Shown here piece after piece: positions 15,327 through 23,002 of a stretch of 23,185 nucleotides of DNA. Origin of the DNA: Acidobacteriota bacterium (GTDB lineage Bacteria > Acidobacteriota > Terriglobia > Terriglobales > Acidobacteriaceae); NCBI GenBank assembly GCA_021851465.1, contig JAJZDL010000015.1, positions 1 to 23,185 of the forward strand, in the 5' to 3' direction. The notes beneath the pieces were generated by a model. It did not search any database, had not been told where the DNA came from, and saw only the letters and a list, made by a program, of their open reading frames with translations. Made by a program: the position numbers and the translations under genes. The first letter of the stretch is position 1. Every line of letters begins with the position of its first letter.

Positions 15327-15627
15327 GTATTGCCTCCTTGTTGCGACCGAGGATAGATCTCCCCTACGTCGTAATTCTTCCGGTGTATTTCCCGGAATAT
15401 TTCAATGGTTCGCTATTACTCAACCAGTAACGGCTCCAATTCTTGCGAGTCCCAATGCGAAGCATACATAAGCAGAACAGGACATGCAAATAAATTGAGT
15501 TGGTTGTTACGAAATCTCTGCACAGGTGGATGGTTTGTCGGCGAGCGGCGAAGGCCAAGTGCGCACAGGCTCCCTATATCCACGCCACAAATCGCCGCGC
15601 CTGCGCAGGCTCGTAGAACCGGCTCTC
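15327..15627. other. Intergenic region at the 3' end of the polysaccharide cluster
   Basis: These 301 bases lie between the phosphoglycosyl transferase gene and the AT-hook-like gene, both on the minus strand. TTCCGG (15378-15383) and CCGGAA (15392-15397) form a dyad about 50 bases upstream of the small gene, in a locally AT-rich stretch that may be its promoter. GCCTGCGCAGGC (15599-15610) is a perfect 12-bp palindrome without a loop, 18 bases beyond the transferase stop. No frame looks coding. Confidence 0.4.
15333..15339 (-). promoter_or_regulatory. Strong ribosome site fixing the GTG start of the 85-residue protein
   Basis: AAGGAGG on the minus strand lies 6 bases before the GTG at 15326. 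There is no ATG near it, so it decides the start and supports this short gene as real. Confidence 0.75.
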
Positions 15628-16197
15628 TCAATGCTGGATGCCATCGCCGCGTACAACCTTAAAGGCCGTCGCGCAAATGATGTATAAATCGAATTTGAAA
15701 GACCGTCGCTGTAGGTATTCATAGTCGAACTGGACTTTGACCGGGATCGGCAATTCATCCCGTCCGTTGATCTGCGCCCATCCGGTCAGTCCAGGCGTCA
15801 GCACATGAATGCCGCGCTCGGTTCGCAGAGCGACCAAATCGTCCTGGTTGAATAGAGCTGGCCGTGGCCCGACAAAACTCAGGTCTCCCACAAAAATACT
15901 GATCAACTGGGGCAGTTCATCGAGGCTCGTCCTGCGCAGGAAGCTGCCGATCGACGTCAGATAGATGGAAGGCTTCGACAGCATATGAGTGGCAACTTGG
16001 GGAGTGTCGGCTCGCATGCTACGGAACTTCGGCATAAAGAACAGCTTATTGTTCCTGCCTACACGCTTCGACCAGTGGAGAACGCGGCCCTTCGATGTCA
16101 GCTTGACGATCAGCGCAAGAGCGAGGAGCAGGGGCGAAAGAAAGACAAGAAGCAGCGCCGAAACTAAAAGATCAAAAATGCGCTTATATCGAGCCAT
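15628..16197 (-). CDS. Small monotopic phosphoglycosyl transferase (undecaprenyl-phosphate sugar-phosphate transferase)
   Basis: It starts a glycan by moving a sugar phosphate from a UDP-sugar to undecaprenyl phosphate at the inner membrane. At 189 residues it is the short, catalytic-domain-only form (PglC/WbpL-like fold class of bacterial sugar transferases), without the extra membrane helices of WbaP. Visible: the reentrant helix at about 8-31 with the breaking SP at 21-22, KFRSMRAD at 57-64, the catalytic pair D93-E94 in TSLDELPQL, GDLSFVGPRP at 108-117, and PGLTGWAQINGR. ATG at 16197 is preceded by GGGAGG with 5 bases between; a GTG two codons earlier overlaps that site and is less likely. 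It is the last gene of the cluster, 38 bases after the epimerase. Confidence 0.9.
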   Translation of the reverse strand: MARYKRIFDLLVSALLLVFLSPLLLALALIVKLTSKGRVLHWSKRVGRNNKLFFMPKFRSMRADTPQVATHMLSKPSIYLTSIGSFLRRTSLDELPQLISIFVGDLSFVGPRPALFNQDDLVALRTERGIHVLTPGLTGWAQINGRDELPIPVKVQFDYEYLQRRSFKFDLYIICATAFKVVRGDGIQH

Positions 16198-16235
16198 GTG
16201 CACCTCCCAATCTTACAGAACAAACTGGGACGGCC

Positions 16236-17207
16236 CTAGCGGATTCTTAGCCATCTAACTTCTCTGCGCATACCTTCCACCAGCGGCATCGCAGGGGAAA
16301 AGCCGAAGGTAGCCTCGAACCTGGATGCGTCGTAAACATCGTCGTGAATGAACTTCCGCAACTGTTGGCCGAACTGCCCCGGGTCGCCCATTTTATGGGA
16401 GATTGCCCCTGCCACCCGCAGGAGGGCCATCGGAATCCCCAGACGGGGAACGGGACGGCCCAGCGCGCAACAGATGGCGGACACAATCTCCCTCATGCTT
16501 GCAGGCTGCGCCGCCACATTGAATATCTCCGTGCCGGGCAGTGGACGCTCCAATGCAGCAAGACAGGCGCGCGCGGCGTCCTCTTTGTAGACCAGACTCT
16601 TGCGATTCAATCCAGATCCAGGCCAGACGAACCGGCTGCGATCAAGCGCACCGATCAGCCGCGCCACATTGCCATGGTCTCCTTCCCCGTAAATCGTGGC
16701 GAAACGCAGGATGGTGAGAGATGCCTGCACGGCTGCGGTCCGCTCCGCGGCCTCGATCTCCGCCTGCCGTTTGCTGGTAGCGTAGGGGCTTTCGGGATGG
16801 CACGGTACGCTCTCATCACACTTCTCGCCAAAATATTCGCCGTAAACGGACACGGAGCTGGCCAGCACAATATGCGGCACGCCTGCTTCCAGCGCTGCGC
16901 CAACCAACTGAGCCGTGCCAGTTGCATTCACTGCATGAAAGCGCGCGAGATCCTTCGTTGCAGGCCCGAAAACATGCGCAAGCCCTGCCGCATGGACAAC
17001 GGCCGAGACCCCTTCACAGGCCCTGCGCAGCACGGCCGGATCGGCAATGTCCCCCTGAATGACCTCTACTCCCTCGATGCGCTTCTGCGGGTTCCGAACA
17101 AGGGCGCGCACCCGCCATCCCGTTGTGCGCGCGAGGCGCACAATCTCAGAGCCTAGAAACCCGGAGGCCCCCGTTATCATCAGCCTCTTGGGCAGAGAAG
17201 AAATCAC
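16236..17207 (-). CDS. NAD-dependent nucleotide-sugar epimerase/dehydratase (extended SDR)
   Basis: This extended short-chain dehydrogenase of 323 residues probably changes a nucleotide sugar used by the neighbouring transferases. The Rossmann glycine motif is GASGFLG at 13-19, a downstream acidic DIAD near 53-56 fits NAD contacts, and the active site includes S118 in LASSVSVYG with Y142 and K146 in PYATSKR. The C-terminal half has the substrate domain with the RKSLVYKEDAARACLAAL stretch typical of the GalE/WbpV-like group. Substrate and product cannot be read from the sequence. The start is GTG, and GTGA overlaps the stop of the upstream glycosyltransferase by 4 bases, so translation is coupled. 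Confidence 0.88.
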   Translation of the reverse strand: MISSLPKRLMITGASGFLGSEIVRLARTTGWRVRALVRNPQKRIEGVEVIQGDIADPAVLRRACEGVSAVVHAAGLAHVFGPATKDLARFHAVNATGTAQLVGAALEAGVPHIVLASSVSVYGEYFGEKCDESVPCHPESPYATSKRQAEIEAAERTAAVQASLTILRFATIYGEGDHGNVARLIGALDRSRFVWPGSGLNRKSLVYKEDAARACLAALERPLPGTEIFNVAAQPASMREIVSAICCALGRPVPRLGIPMALLRVAGAISHKMGDPGQFGQQLRKFIHDDVYDASRFEATFGFSPAMPLVEGMRREVRWLRIR

Positions 17208-18433
17208 TCGGCTCCTATGCCTTCGATCAAATATTTGTATATCTGAAGTACATGGCCAACGGTGTATTTCATCTCAACGGCCCTACGGGCGCGCTGCCCC
17301 ATCGCATCCAGGCGTTCCGGGTTGGCCTTTGCTTCGCGCAATGCCGAAACAATCAGGTCGGGGCGGCCCGGAGGAACGACCCATCCGATCTCTTCTTCCC
17401 TGACAACAGTCGCCAATTCGGAACCGTCGTCGCACACTGCGATCAGCGGCTTGCCGGCGGCAAGCACATTATACATCCTGCTGGGGACGGAGATTCCTGC
17501 CATCCCGCTGGAAAATGAGATGATCGCCACGTTGCAAGCATTGAGTCCGTCGCACAGCTCTTCCCTTGGAAGGGAGTCGAGAATGACCAGGTTCTCCAGA
17601 TTCCGCATCTGCTTTTGCTGGATGGCCCAGTTCTTCTTTGCTCCCCATCCTATCAGTAGAAAATAAAACCCGGGATCGGAGGCGAGCAATTCCGCGGCCC
17701 CGGCTATGTCTTCAATGCCGTGCGTGCGACCGATATTTCCACAATATTGCGCAACAAACCGTCCCTCCAGGTTCATCTTGCCAAGCAGTCTGTTTTCGCA
17801 GAGCATCTGTGGAACAATCGCCTCCGTATCGCCCCAGTTCGCGGCAATGACCACCCGCCCCTTACGACTATCGAGTTTATCCACAACGATATCCCGCATA
17901 TCCCTTCCGAGAACAACGATACGGTCTGCGCTGTTATATAGCCAACGGCTTGCGCAATCCATCAATCGGACAGGGATAGATTGGGATTTCAGGATGCCAA
18001 GTCGCGTGAATATCTCGGGATAGACATCGTGGATCAATAAAATAAACCGTGCTCCCCTAAGCCGGCAAACAAGCGCCATCAGGTAAGGCAGCAAGGGCGG
18101 GTTGGTAACTGCGATCGCAATGTCCCCGCGGCGGAGTCGAAACAGCGCCGACCAGAACATGGATGCGCCGATTGTAACCTGGTTGATTATTTTTAAAAAT
18201 ACCTTGTTTTTGTCGAATGTGGTTGCCCAACAGCGGTGCACGTCCACACCGTGCAGGGTTTCGCGGGCCAGCGCTCGCACGCCCCTCGCCCAGTAGCTGG
18301 GCTGGCCACAGAGGACAAAAACAGCGTAGCTGGATGCAAGTCCTTCGGCAATACCTGTAAGAAAATATCCGGTCGATGTCAGTTCCGGATAATACAATTC
18401 GGACATAACCCAGACACGCTGCTTATCCGACAT
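17204..18433 (-). CDS. Glycosyltransferase family 4, WbuB-like
   Basis: A GT4 (GT-B fold) enzyme that adds a sugar to a lipid-linked glycan on the cytoplasmic face of the membrane. From ATG 18433 it has 409 residues. The N-terminus VWVMSELYYPELTSTGYFL and the central AITNP-like AVTNPPLLPYLMALV segment resemble WbuB, an amino-sugar transferase of O-antigen clusters. The nucleotide-binding half has YCGNIGRTHGIEDI and the SVPSRMYNVLAAGKPLIAV region; the usual E-x7-E pair is not obvious, which is common in this subgroup. A TTG two codons upstream (18439) has a better spacing of 5 bases from GGAGG, so the start may be 18439. It overlaps the epimerase by 4 bases. An IS5-type fragment ends only about 25 bases upstream. 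Confidence 0.88.
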   Translation of the reverse strand: MSDKQRVWVMSELYYPELTSTGYFLTGIAEGLASSYAVFVLCGQPSYWARGVRALARETLHGVDVHRCWATTFDKNKVFLKIINQVTIGASMFWSALFRLRRGDIAIAVTNPPLLPYLMALVCRLRGARFILLIHDVYPEIFTRLGILKSQSIPVRLMDCASRWLYNSADRIVVLGRDMRDIVVDKLDSRKGRVVIAANWGDTEAIVPQMLCENRLLGKMNLEGRFVAQYCGNIGRTHGIEDIAGAAELLASDPGFYFLLIGWGAKKNWAIQQKQMRNLENLVILDSLPREELCDGLNACNVAIISFSSGMAGISVPSRMYNVLAAGKPLIAVCDDGSELATVVREEEIGWVVPPGRPDLIVSALREAKANPERLDAMGQRARRAVEMKYTVGHVLQIYKYLIEGIGAE

Positions 18434-18464
18434 TGCCAACTAAACCTCCAACCCGATCGATCTA

Positions 18465-18643
18465 GGGTCTGTTCACACTATATGAGGACTTCGACGACGA
18501 GGGCGAAGTTGAGGAAACCTATGAACAGCACATCGAGTTTCTCGAAGCGGGAGTAGATTCTACGGAAGCCCTCGAGCCTTCGAAACAACCGTTCGATTTC
18601 GTTGCGCTTCTTGTAAAGAAGCGATCCTACTACCCAAGGTAGT
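18465..18643 (-). mobile_element. IS5-family element, end fragment (copy 1)
   Basis: GGGTCTGTTCACACTATA at 18465-18482 looks like an IS5-type terminal repeat and abuts CTA, fitting a YTAR-like target. The following bases encode, on the minus strand, the C-terminal end of a DDE transposase. About 137 bases (18483-18619) align with 22618-22754 with some 8 differences. Similarity fades near 18643. Only this end of the element survives. Confidence 0.75.
18478..18632 (-). pseudogene. IS5-family transposase C-terminal fragment (copy 1)
   Basis: The frame reads KKRNEIERLFRRLEGFRR, continues with YSRFEKLDVLFIGFLNF, then ends in TAG at 18478-18480. This is the conserved C-terminal motif of IS427-type IS5 transposases, with the last catalytic glutamate in RNEIERLF. 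The N-terminal three quarters are missing, so it cannot be active. Confidence 0.75.
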
Positions 18644-18649
18644 GACGTG

Positions 18650-18660
18650 CCCCCCCCCCC
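18650..18660. repeat. C11 homopolymer between two IS remnants
   Basis: Eleven consecutive C on the plus strand mark the junction between the IS5 fragment and the IS3-like remnant. It lies in non-coding DNA. Long C/G runs are prone to slippage and to sequencing error. Confidence 0.7.
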
Positions 18661-18681
18661 GATTTCTCATCCACTGATAAC

Positions 18682-18856
18682 TGGAGTTTCCCGGTTTTGG
18701 TTCCGCTTTGAGATTATCTCGCAACCGCCACTTCGATCCGCCGCAGCAGATTCACCACCTGCTCAGCGCTATGCTGCTTCCATCTCGCCATCGTCCGCAA
18801 TCCTTGATTGCCAGTCTCTCTCATTGCAACTGGTTCAAAAAACGCCGGTTACTCCA
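18682..18856 (-). mobile_element. Internally deleted IS3-like element
   Basis: TGGAGTTTCCCGG at 18682 and, on the other strand, TGGAGTAACCGGCG ending at 18856 look like degenerate terminal inverted repeats about 175 bases apart. Between them lies the start of an IS3-type orfA on the minus strand (18714-18791). The rest of the transposase is deleted. The flanking bases show no clear target duplication. I recognise the family from the OrfA start only, so the exact group is open. Confidence 0.5.
18714..18791 (-). pseudogene. IS3-family OrfA N-terminal fragment
   Basis: The 25-codon frame begins MARWKQHSAEQVVNLLRRIE and ends at a TAA after VAVAR. It matches the first helix of IS3-type OrfA proteins (the F/SAEQVV.LLRRIEVAVA pattern). 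The helix-turn-helix and everything downstream are gone, so it is a remnant. Confidence 0.6.
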
Positions 18857-18875
18857 CATGCAAGTGCAGATTATA

Positions 18876-19982
18876 CTATACAGAGGAGCTTACCGTCTCA
18901 TACACAGAGAGAGTATTCCGCGCACAGTCCTGCCATGTATATTGGCGTGCATGGTCTCTTCCCAGCGCAATCGCTTTCCGGCGCCACTCCTCGTCATAGC
19001 AGCTGAGTTTTAGAGCTTCCACAAAAGCATCTTCAGAGTCTGGGTCGAAAAGGCATGCTGCGGGCCCGCAGATCTCAGGAAGGCAGGATGCACGAGCGGC
19101 AACCACGGGACAGCCCAGGGTCATTGCTTCAAGAGGAGGAAAACCAAAGCCTTCATGCAGTGAAGGATAGACGAGAAGATGTGCCTGCTCGTAGTACGCA
19201 GCCAGGACGTTATCGGATACTCGATCAATGAAATGAACAAAAGCAGACAGGCCTGCCCGCCGAATCTGATCGAGTTCGTCGCTGTGGCGAGGGCCACCGC
19301 CGACCGCGAGAATGTCGAAGGATCTCTGTAGGCCCGCCTCTGCAAACGCCGACACAAGACCGTGGAAATTCTTGTACGGTGCGCGGGAACCAACGTACAG
19401 AAGAAATGGTCTTTTACTTAGAGTAGAAGTTGCTGCTCGCGCCGCATTAAGACTTGCAATACCGTGATAGACCACGAAGGTCTTGTGTTCGGGTATGTTA
19501 TAGAACCGGTGAAGATCCCGTCGAGTTGCTTGAGATGGGCAGATTACAGCATCAGCTTTTGCGAATTGGCGAGCGCGCATTCGCATGATTTCTGGAGCGT
19601 TCTGAAACAAAGACGTGTAGCGCTCGTAAGCGCAGTCATGATGCGTCACGACCATCTTCTTGTACTGGGCCAGTTCCAGCCAGCGATAAAGGGTTGGGTG
19701 GTAAATGTCGTACCCTCCCTGAAAGGGAACGATGCAGTTGGACGCCAGATGATTGAGGGCATAGCGAACAGTGCCTGGGCGTACTGCTATACGGCTTCTG
19801 CATTGCCACACGGACGTGCTGGCGCTTGCCTGAAAGGGATAGGTATTGCGATGAAGACCCAGGAGAATATCGCAGCTACAGGACGCCATCATCGAGAATG
19901 CGCGAGTGAGTTCGAAGTAGTACCGGGAGATTCCGCCCCCGTCCTGGAGCGAAAAGACCTGATGGTCGTAAAGAATTCTCAT
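18876..19982 (-). CDS. Glycosyltransferase family 4 (glycan cluster)
   Basis: A GT-B glycosyltransferase of 368 residues from the ATG at 19982. The N-terminal acceptor domain starts MRILYDHQVF and has the glycine loop DGGGISRYYFEL (14-25). The nucleotide-sugar domain has FLLYVGSRAPYKN (193-205), then PSLHEGFGFPPLEAM (273-287) with the E277-x7-E285 pair, and GCPVVAARASCLPEICG. These are hallmarks of retaining GT4 enzymes such as mannosyltransferases; the sugar is not predictable. The frame is open 15 codons upstream to 20027, but AGGA lies 8 bases before 19982 and the conserved start fits there. It follows the GT2 gene after a gap of about 300 bases, part of which may be a small ORF, and precedes the IS remnants. 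Confidence 0.88.
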   Translation of the reverse strand: MRILYDHQVFSLQDGGGISRYYFELTRAFSMMASCSCDILLGLHRNTYPFQASASTSVWQCRSRIAVRPGTVRYALNHLASNCIVPFQGGYDIYHPTLYRWLELAQYKKMVVTHHDCAYERYTSLFQNAPEIMRMRARQFAKADAVICPSQATRRDLHRFYNIPEHKTFVVYHGIASLNAARAATSTLSKRPFLLYVGSRAPYKNFHGLVSAFAEAGLQRSFDILAVGGGPRHSDELDQIRRAGLSAFVHFIDRVSDNVLAAYYEQAHLLVYPSLHEGFGFPPLEAMTLGCPVVAARASCLPEICGPAACLFDPDSEDAFVEALKLSCYDEEWRRKAIALGRDHARQYTWQDCARNTLSVYETVSSSV

Positions 19983-20113
19983 CACGATCGTCCTAGTGAG
20001 TCTATGTTGGATGCACCATGAATGCATGCACTTTGAGCAATCTGAATTATTGCCGATCGCTTCGAGTCAACAGAATCCTCCCGTAAAATCAGCCCAATGC
20101 TTACAATATATTT

Positions 20114-20293
20114 TCAGCCATGGTTATTAAAGGCCCCCCAAGATGCCTCAGATCGATCAGGCGATTGGCGAGCGGCATCGTACATATCCCCGAACTGAGC
20201 AATGATAACATCGTTGCTAAAGCGAGATATATAATAACTTGTAGTGATTTCCAGGAGCACGTCAGGAGATTCCGTTGACGTTTCAAGTGTCAT
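20114..20293 (-). CDS. Possible 59-residue ORF overlapping the end of the GT2 gene
   Basis: An ATG at 20293, inside the last codons of the GT2 gene, opens a frame of 59 codons ending in TGA at 20114-20116. The peptide has a plausible protein-like stretch (YYISRFSNDVIIAQFGDMYD at about 20-39) and fills most of the gap to the next gene. I recognise no family. It could be a coupled small gene, the tail of a gene truncated by rearrangement, or chance. There is no clear ribosome site, though overlap with the upstream stop would permit reinitiation. Confidence 0.3.
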   Translation of the reverse strand: MTLETSTESPDVLLEITTSYYISRFSNDVIIAQFGDMYDAARQSPDRSEASWGAFNNHG

Positions 20294-21155
20294 GGCGAAC
20301 GGGATGCACTATGACATCAATAAATCCTGAGATGATTCCAGTCAGCCGGCCCCAGTAGACGGCTCGACGTACAGGGGTTCCAAGGTTCACAACCGTCCCA
20401 GCAAACGACCGGGCCACTATCTCTGCAAAACTCCACAAGACTTCGGGATGACCAGCCAGCAGCAGGCGCCCGTTCAAGCGTCCAAAGCCCAGTCCGTAAC
20501 GATAATACTTGTGTATATCGTCCGAGGAATATGCCAAAACAGGATGGTAAACCAGGAGATCGCCCCTGTACTCGATGCGGCATCCAGCGCTCAGCAGGCG
20601 CGCAAGCAGCTCCGTCTCTTCACCAGATCCGATCGGAGTTCCGGCGCCTAGGGTCTCATCGAAGTACGCCCCAGCACGCAGCAACGCCTCTTTGCGAACA
20701 AAGATTCCAACTGAGATGCCGAGCATAAACACGTTTGCAAATGTTATGGTGCGCGTTACTCCAACCGGGCGCTTCCCATAGGGAAGATTTTTATCTGGAT
20801 CGTATACGTTTGTGCAGATGCAATCGACGTCTGGATTGCCGTGAAAATAGGCCGCAATCTTCTCCAACAGATTCGGCTCATACCAGCAATCGTCGTCGGG
20901 AAATGCAACAATGTCCCCTAAATCCCGGCGCAGGCCAAGATTGCGTGCCTTAGACAATGCCGTACGCCCTCCTGTGCGCAGTTCAACAAGACTGACCGGC
21001 GCGGCAAGGATGTCGCACGATGCAGGCCGCACTAAGTTCTGATCCACATAGACCACTTCAGTCTGGCCTGCAAAGGTCTGGTTGGCGATGCTGCGAAAAA
21101 ATCTTTCAAGCTCGGCTTCCCTATCGCAGCTTGTAACGATTAACATGAAAGTCAT
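20283..21155 (-). CDS. Glycosyltransferase family 2
   Basis: An inverting GT-A glycosyltransferase of 290 residues that probably extends the lipid-linked repeat unit. Seen: MTFMLIVTSCDREAELERFF at the start of the Rossmann-like fold, GRTALSKARNLGLRRDLGD (63-81), the metal-binding DxD as D87-D88-D89 in AFPDDDCWYEP, and the catalytic-region GSGEETELLARLL at 176-188. A C-terminal region with hydrophobic segments (about 235-285) suggests membrane association. The ATG at 21155 has a modest GAGG site about 12 bases upstream; a second ATG three codons on is possible. It lies 24 bases after the polymerase gene in the same direction. Confidence 0.88.
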   Translation of the reverse strand: MTFMLIVTSCDREAELERFFRSIANQTFAGQTEVVYVDQNLVRPASCDILAAPVSLVELRTGGRTALSKARNLGLRRDLGDIVAFPDDDCWYEPNLLEKIAAYFHGNPDVDCICTNVYDPDKNLPYGKRPVGVTRTITFANVFMLGISVGIFVRKEALLRAGAYFDETLGAGTPIGSGEETELLARLLSAGCRIEYRGDLLVYHPVLAYSSDDIHKYYRYGLGFGRLNGRLLLAGHPEVLWSFAEIVARSFAGTVVNLGTPVRRAVYWGRLTGIISGFIDVIVHPVRHDT

Positions 21156-21179
21156 TTTACAACTTTACCTCAATCTATT

Positions 21180-22556
21180 TTATACTGTAATTTTTAATCG
21201 AGTTTTCGCAATTGCAATAAAACCATATACTATAACTATCATCATTATAAGTTGTCCGGTAATCCCCCCAAAATTACCACGATTTATATCTGCTGATATT
21301 GATAAAAACAACAAAAATGGAAGGGGTGTTGTAATGTGATAAGATGCGAGAACTCGCATATAAATTGATAAATACAACGGCACAATTAATACTGATGCCA
21401 TCCCAAAATTTGCAAATCCTTCGCCTAATGGGGTATATGCATACCCCATCCCCCCCCCTAACTGCTTAGCAAGCTGAACACCAATACTTAGTGGTTTATC
21501 CCAAAGTCCAAAGGTTGGAATATACTCAGCAATCCATGTCACATAACTACTTCCGTACCAGTAATTCTTAAGTAATGTGATATGATCTATTAGCGCATAA
21601 TGGGGAAATATAAACTCTCCGTAAAGATTCATGTAGTATTCAGCTTGTTTCATGTAGGCAATGGACTGCGAATCCCCCGATCGGACAAGGCTAAAATAAA
21701 TCATAACTGGAATATAGAACGGCAAGATAGATATGACCTTCCATGTTCTACCTCTGAGACAAAGCATTATACCTATAAACATTATGGCGAATGCGATTTC
21801 CCGCCGATCGCCCAATACAATATTGACATACATAAATATTATTACCGCGATTGTAAAAACAACAACGTGACAATAATTTATTGCTTCACGAACTTGTTTC
21901 GAGTTATATAGAGCTGCGCAGGAAATCAACCACGCTGCAAAGCATAGATTTATTAACCACACTTTGCCGTTGTCAAAAGCAGTATTAATCTCCATGCGTG
22001 AAGAGTTACCAGATATATTTGCTGCTCCAGAAGTATAGAATCTAGCTAAGTATAGGAGGGCAATTGCCATGCCTAAAAGAATAAGCAGCCAGATTCCTGT
22101 CGGAGTTATGTATAGACCATCGAACCATCCATTGATTTTTTCTACTAATTGCTTACTTTGTTTAGCTGAAAACATCACGGCACAGAATAGCCAAAGGTTG
22201 GTTGCCATCAAAGACTGCATATACATGCCGCTACGCACTGCCGCGTCCGGAAACGGAAATATATTTAGGCCGAGTGCCAATAGAGAAACTGGCACAGTTG
22301 AGTAAATAAAGCATATAAGCGGCAGCAACAGCAAGACTGGTCCAAACTTCAACCCATGTCGCGCAATGATCCACCACACCCACCCGCTAGCCTCAATCAC
22401 ATTGAGGATCGCCAGCCATTCCCAACCAGGAGAAAGTGGTGTTCCATACTCATATACCAGTATCTTAGCCAATAGAAATCCGCCATAGAGAACGAAGGCA
22501 AAAACGGCTGTATAGTAGCCATGGCGTGGTGTCGATGTGCCTTCTGCAAGTTTCAC
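21180..22556 (-). CDS. Wzy-like polysaccharide repeat-unit polymerase
   Basis: A 458-residue polytopic membrane protein with roughly ten to twelve hydrophobic helices and a long loop between about 300 and 380. The loop includes YGEFIFPHYALIDHI, WYGSSYVTWIAEYIPTFG and GYAYTPLGEGFANFG. The last phrase recalls the conserved region of O-antigen/oligosaccharide repeat-unit polymerases. Such proteins join lipid-linked repeats on the periplasmic face. Assignment rests on topology, this motif and the glycosyltransferase neighbours; a ligase is possible. The start appears to be GTG at 22556 with a weak ribosome site. The gene is visibly more AT-rich than the rest of the window, a common trait of acquired wzy genes. 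It is the first gene of the cluster, next to an IS5 remnant. Confidence 0.75.
   Translation of the reverse strand: MKLAEGTSTPRHGYYTAVFAFVLYGGFLLAKILVYEYGTPLSPGWEWLAILNVIEASGWVWWIIARHGLKFGPVLLLLPLICFIYSTVPVSLLALGLNIFPFPDAAVRSGMYMQSLMATNLWLFCAVMFSAKQSKQLVEKINGWFDGLYITPTGIWLLILLGMAIALLYLARFYTSGAANISGNSSRMEINTAFDNGKVWLINLCFAAWLISCAALYNSKQVREAINYCHVVVFTIAVIIFMYVNIVLGDRREIAFAIMFIGIMLCLRGRTWKVISILPFYIPVMIYFSLVRSGDSQSIAYMKQAEYYMNLYGEFIFPHYALIDHITLLKNYWYGSSYVTWIAEYIPTFGLWDKPLSIGVQLAKQLGGGMGYAYTPLGEGFANFGMASVLIVPLYLSIYMRVLASYHITTPLPFLLFLSISADINRGNFGGITGQLIMMIVIVYGFIAIAKTRLKITV
21450..21458 (-). repeat. G9 tract inside the polymerase gene
   Basis: Nine consecutive G (coding strand) encode Gly367-Gly369 of the polymerase, within the loop before the GYAYTP motif. 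A gain or loss of one base would shift the frame and truncate the protein after about 80 percent of its length. Confidence 0.8.
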
Positions 22557-22598
22557 TGTATGTCCATTCTTCCGATGTATTTTATGCTTTTGTCACTA

Positions 22599-23002
22599 GG
22601 ATTCTGTTTATACTATATAAGGGCTTCGACGATCAGGGAGAAGTTGAGGAAGCCTATGAACAGCACATTGAGTTTCTCGAAGCGGGAGTAGATTCTACGG
22701 AAGCCCTTGAGCCTTCGAAACAACCGTTCGATTTCGTTGCGCTTCTTGTAAAGAGCGCGATCATACTCCAAGGGTAGGATGCGGTTGGACTTGGGCGGAA
22801 CCACCGGGACTATGCCCAGATCGAGCATCAGTTGCCGCGTTTCATCTCCCTAGTACGAGCGATCCATCAACACCGGCAGGTCTTTCGGCATCCTCGGCAA
22901 CTCCCACAAAAGTTCGCGTCCTTCGGGGACCTCGTGAGCGTTGCCCGTCGACAGAGCGAACGCTATGGCCGTTCGAGCATCCGCGGCATGAATACACCCC
23001 TT
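22599..23002 (-). mobile_element. IS5-family element, larger end fragment (copy 2)
   Basis: The end sequence GGATTCTGTTTATACTATA (22599-22617) sits next to CTA, as in copy 1, and the two are in the same orientation. About 400 bases of transposase-derived DNA follow, then similarity to a transposase can no longer be seen beyond about 23000. The other end of the element was not found before the window ends. Confidence 0.75.
22613..22993 (-). pseudogene. IS5-family transposase, 5'-truncated with an internal stop (copy 2)
   Basis: Read on the minus strand one frame runs from AADARTAIAFALSTGNAHEV near 22987 through LLWELPRMPKDLPVLMDRSY. It meets TAG at 22850-22852, where IS427-type relatives have glutamate, then continues GDETRQLMLDLGIVPVVPPK and on to the end RNEIERLFRRLKGFRR and the stop at 22613. 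The second catalytic aspartate (VLMD) and the final glutamate (RNEIERL) are present, but the N-terminus is missing and the frame is interrupted. It is inactive. Confidence 0.75.

Noticed and set aside
15364..15558. A 64-codon minus-strand frame between the small basic gene and the transferase
   Set aside because: No ribosome site and no plausible domain; it overlaps the dyad region.
15599..15610. A palindrome GCCTGCGCAGGC as a terminator
   Set aside because: It has no loop and no T-run, so it cannot form a normal terminator hairpin.
18646..19006. Plus-strand frames of about 100 codons across the IS remnants and the GT4 end
   Set aside because: They start in the C11 run or remnant DNA and run antisense to a clear glycosyltransferase.
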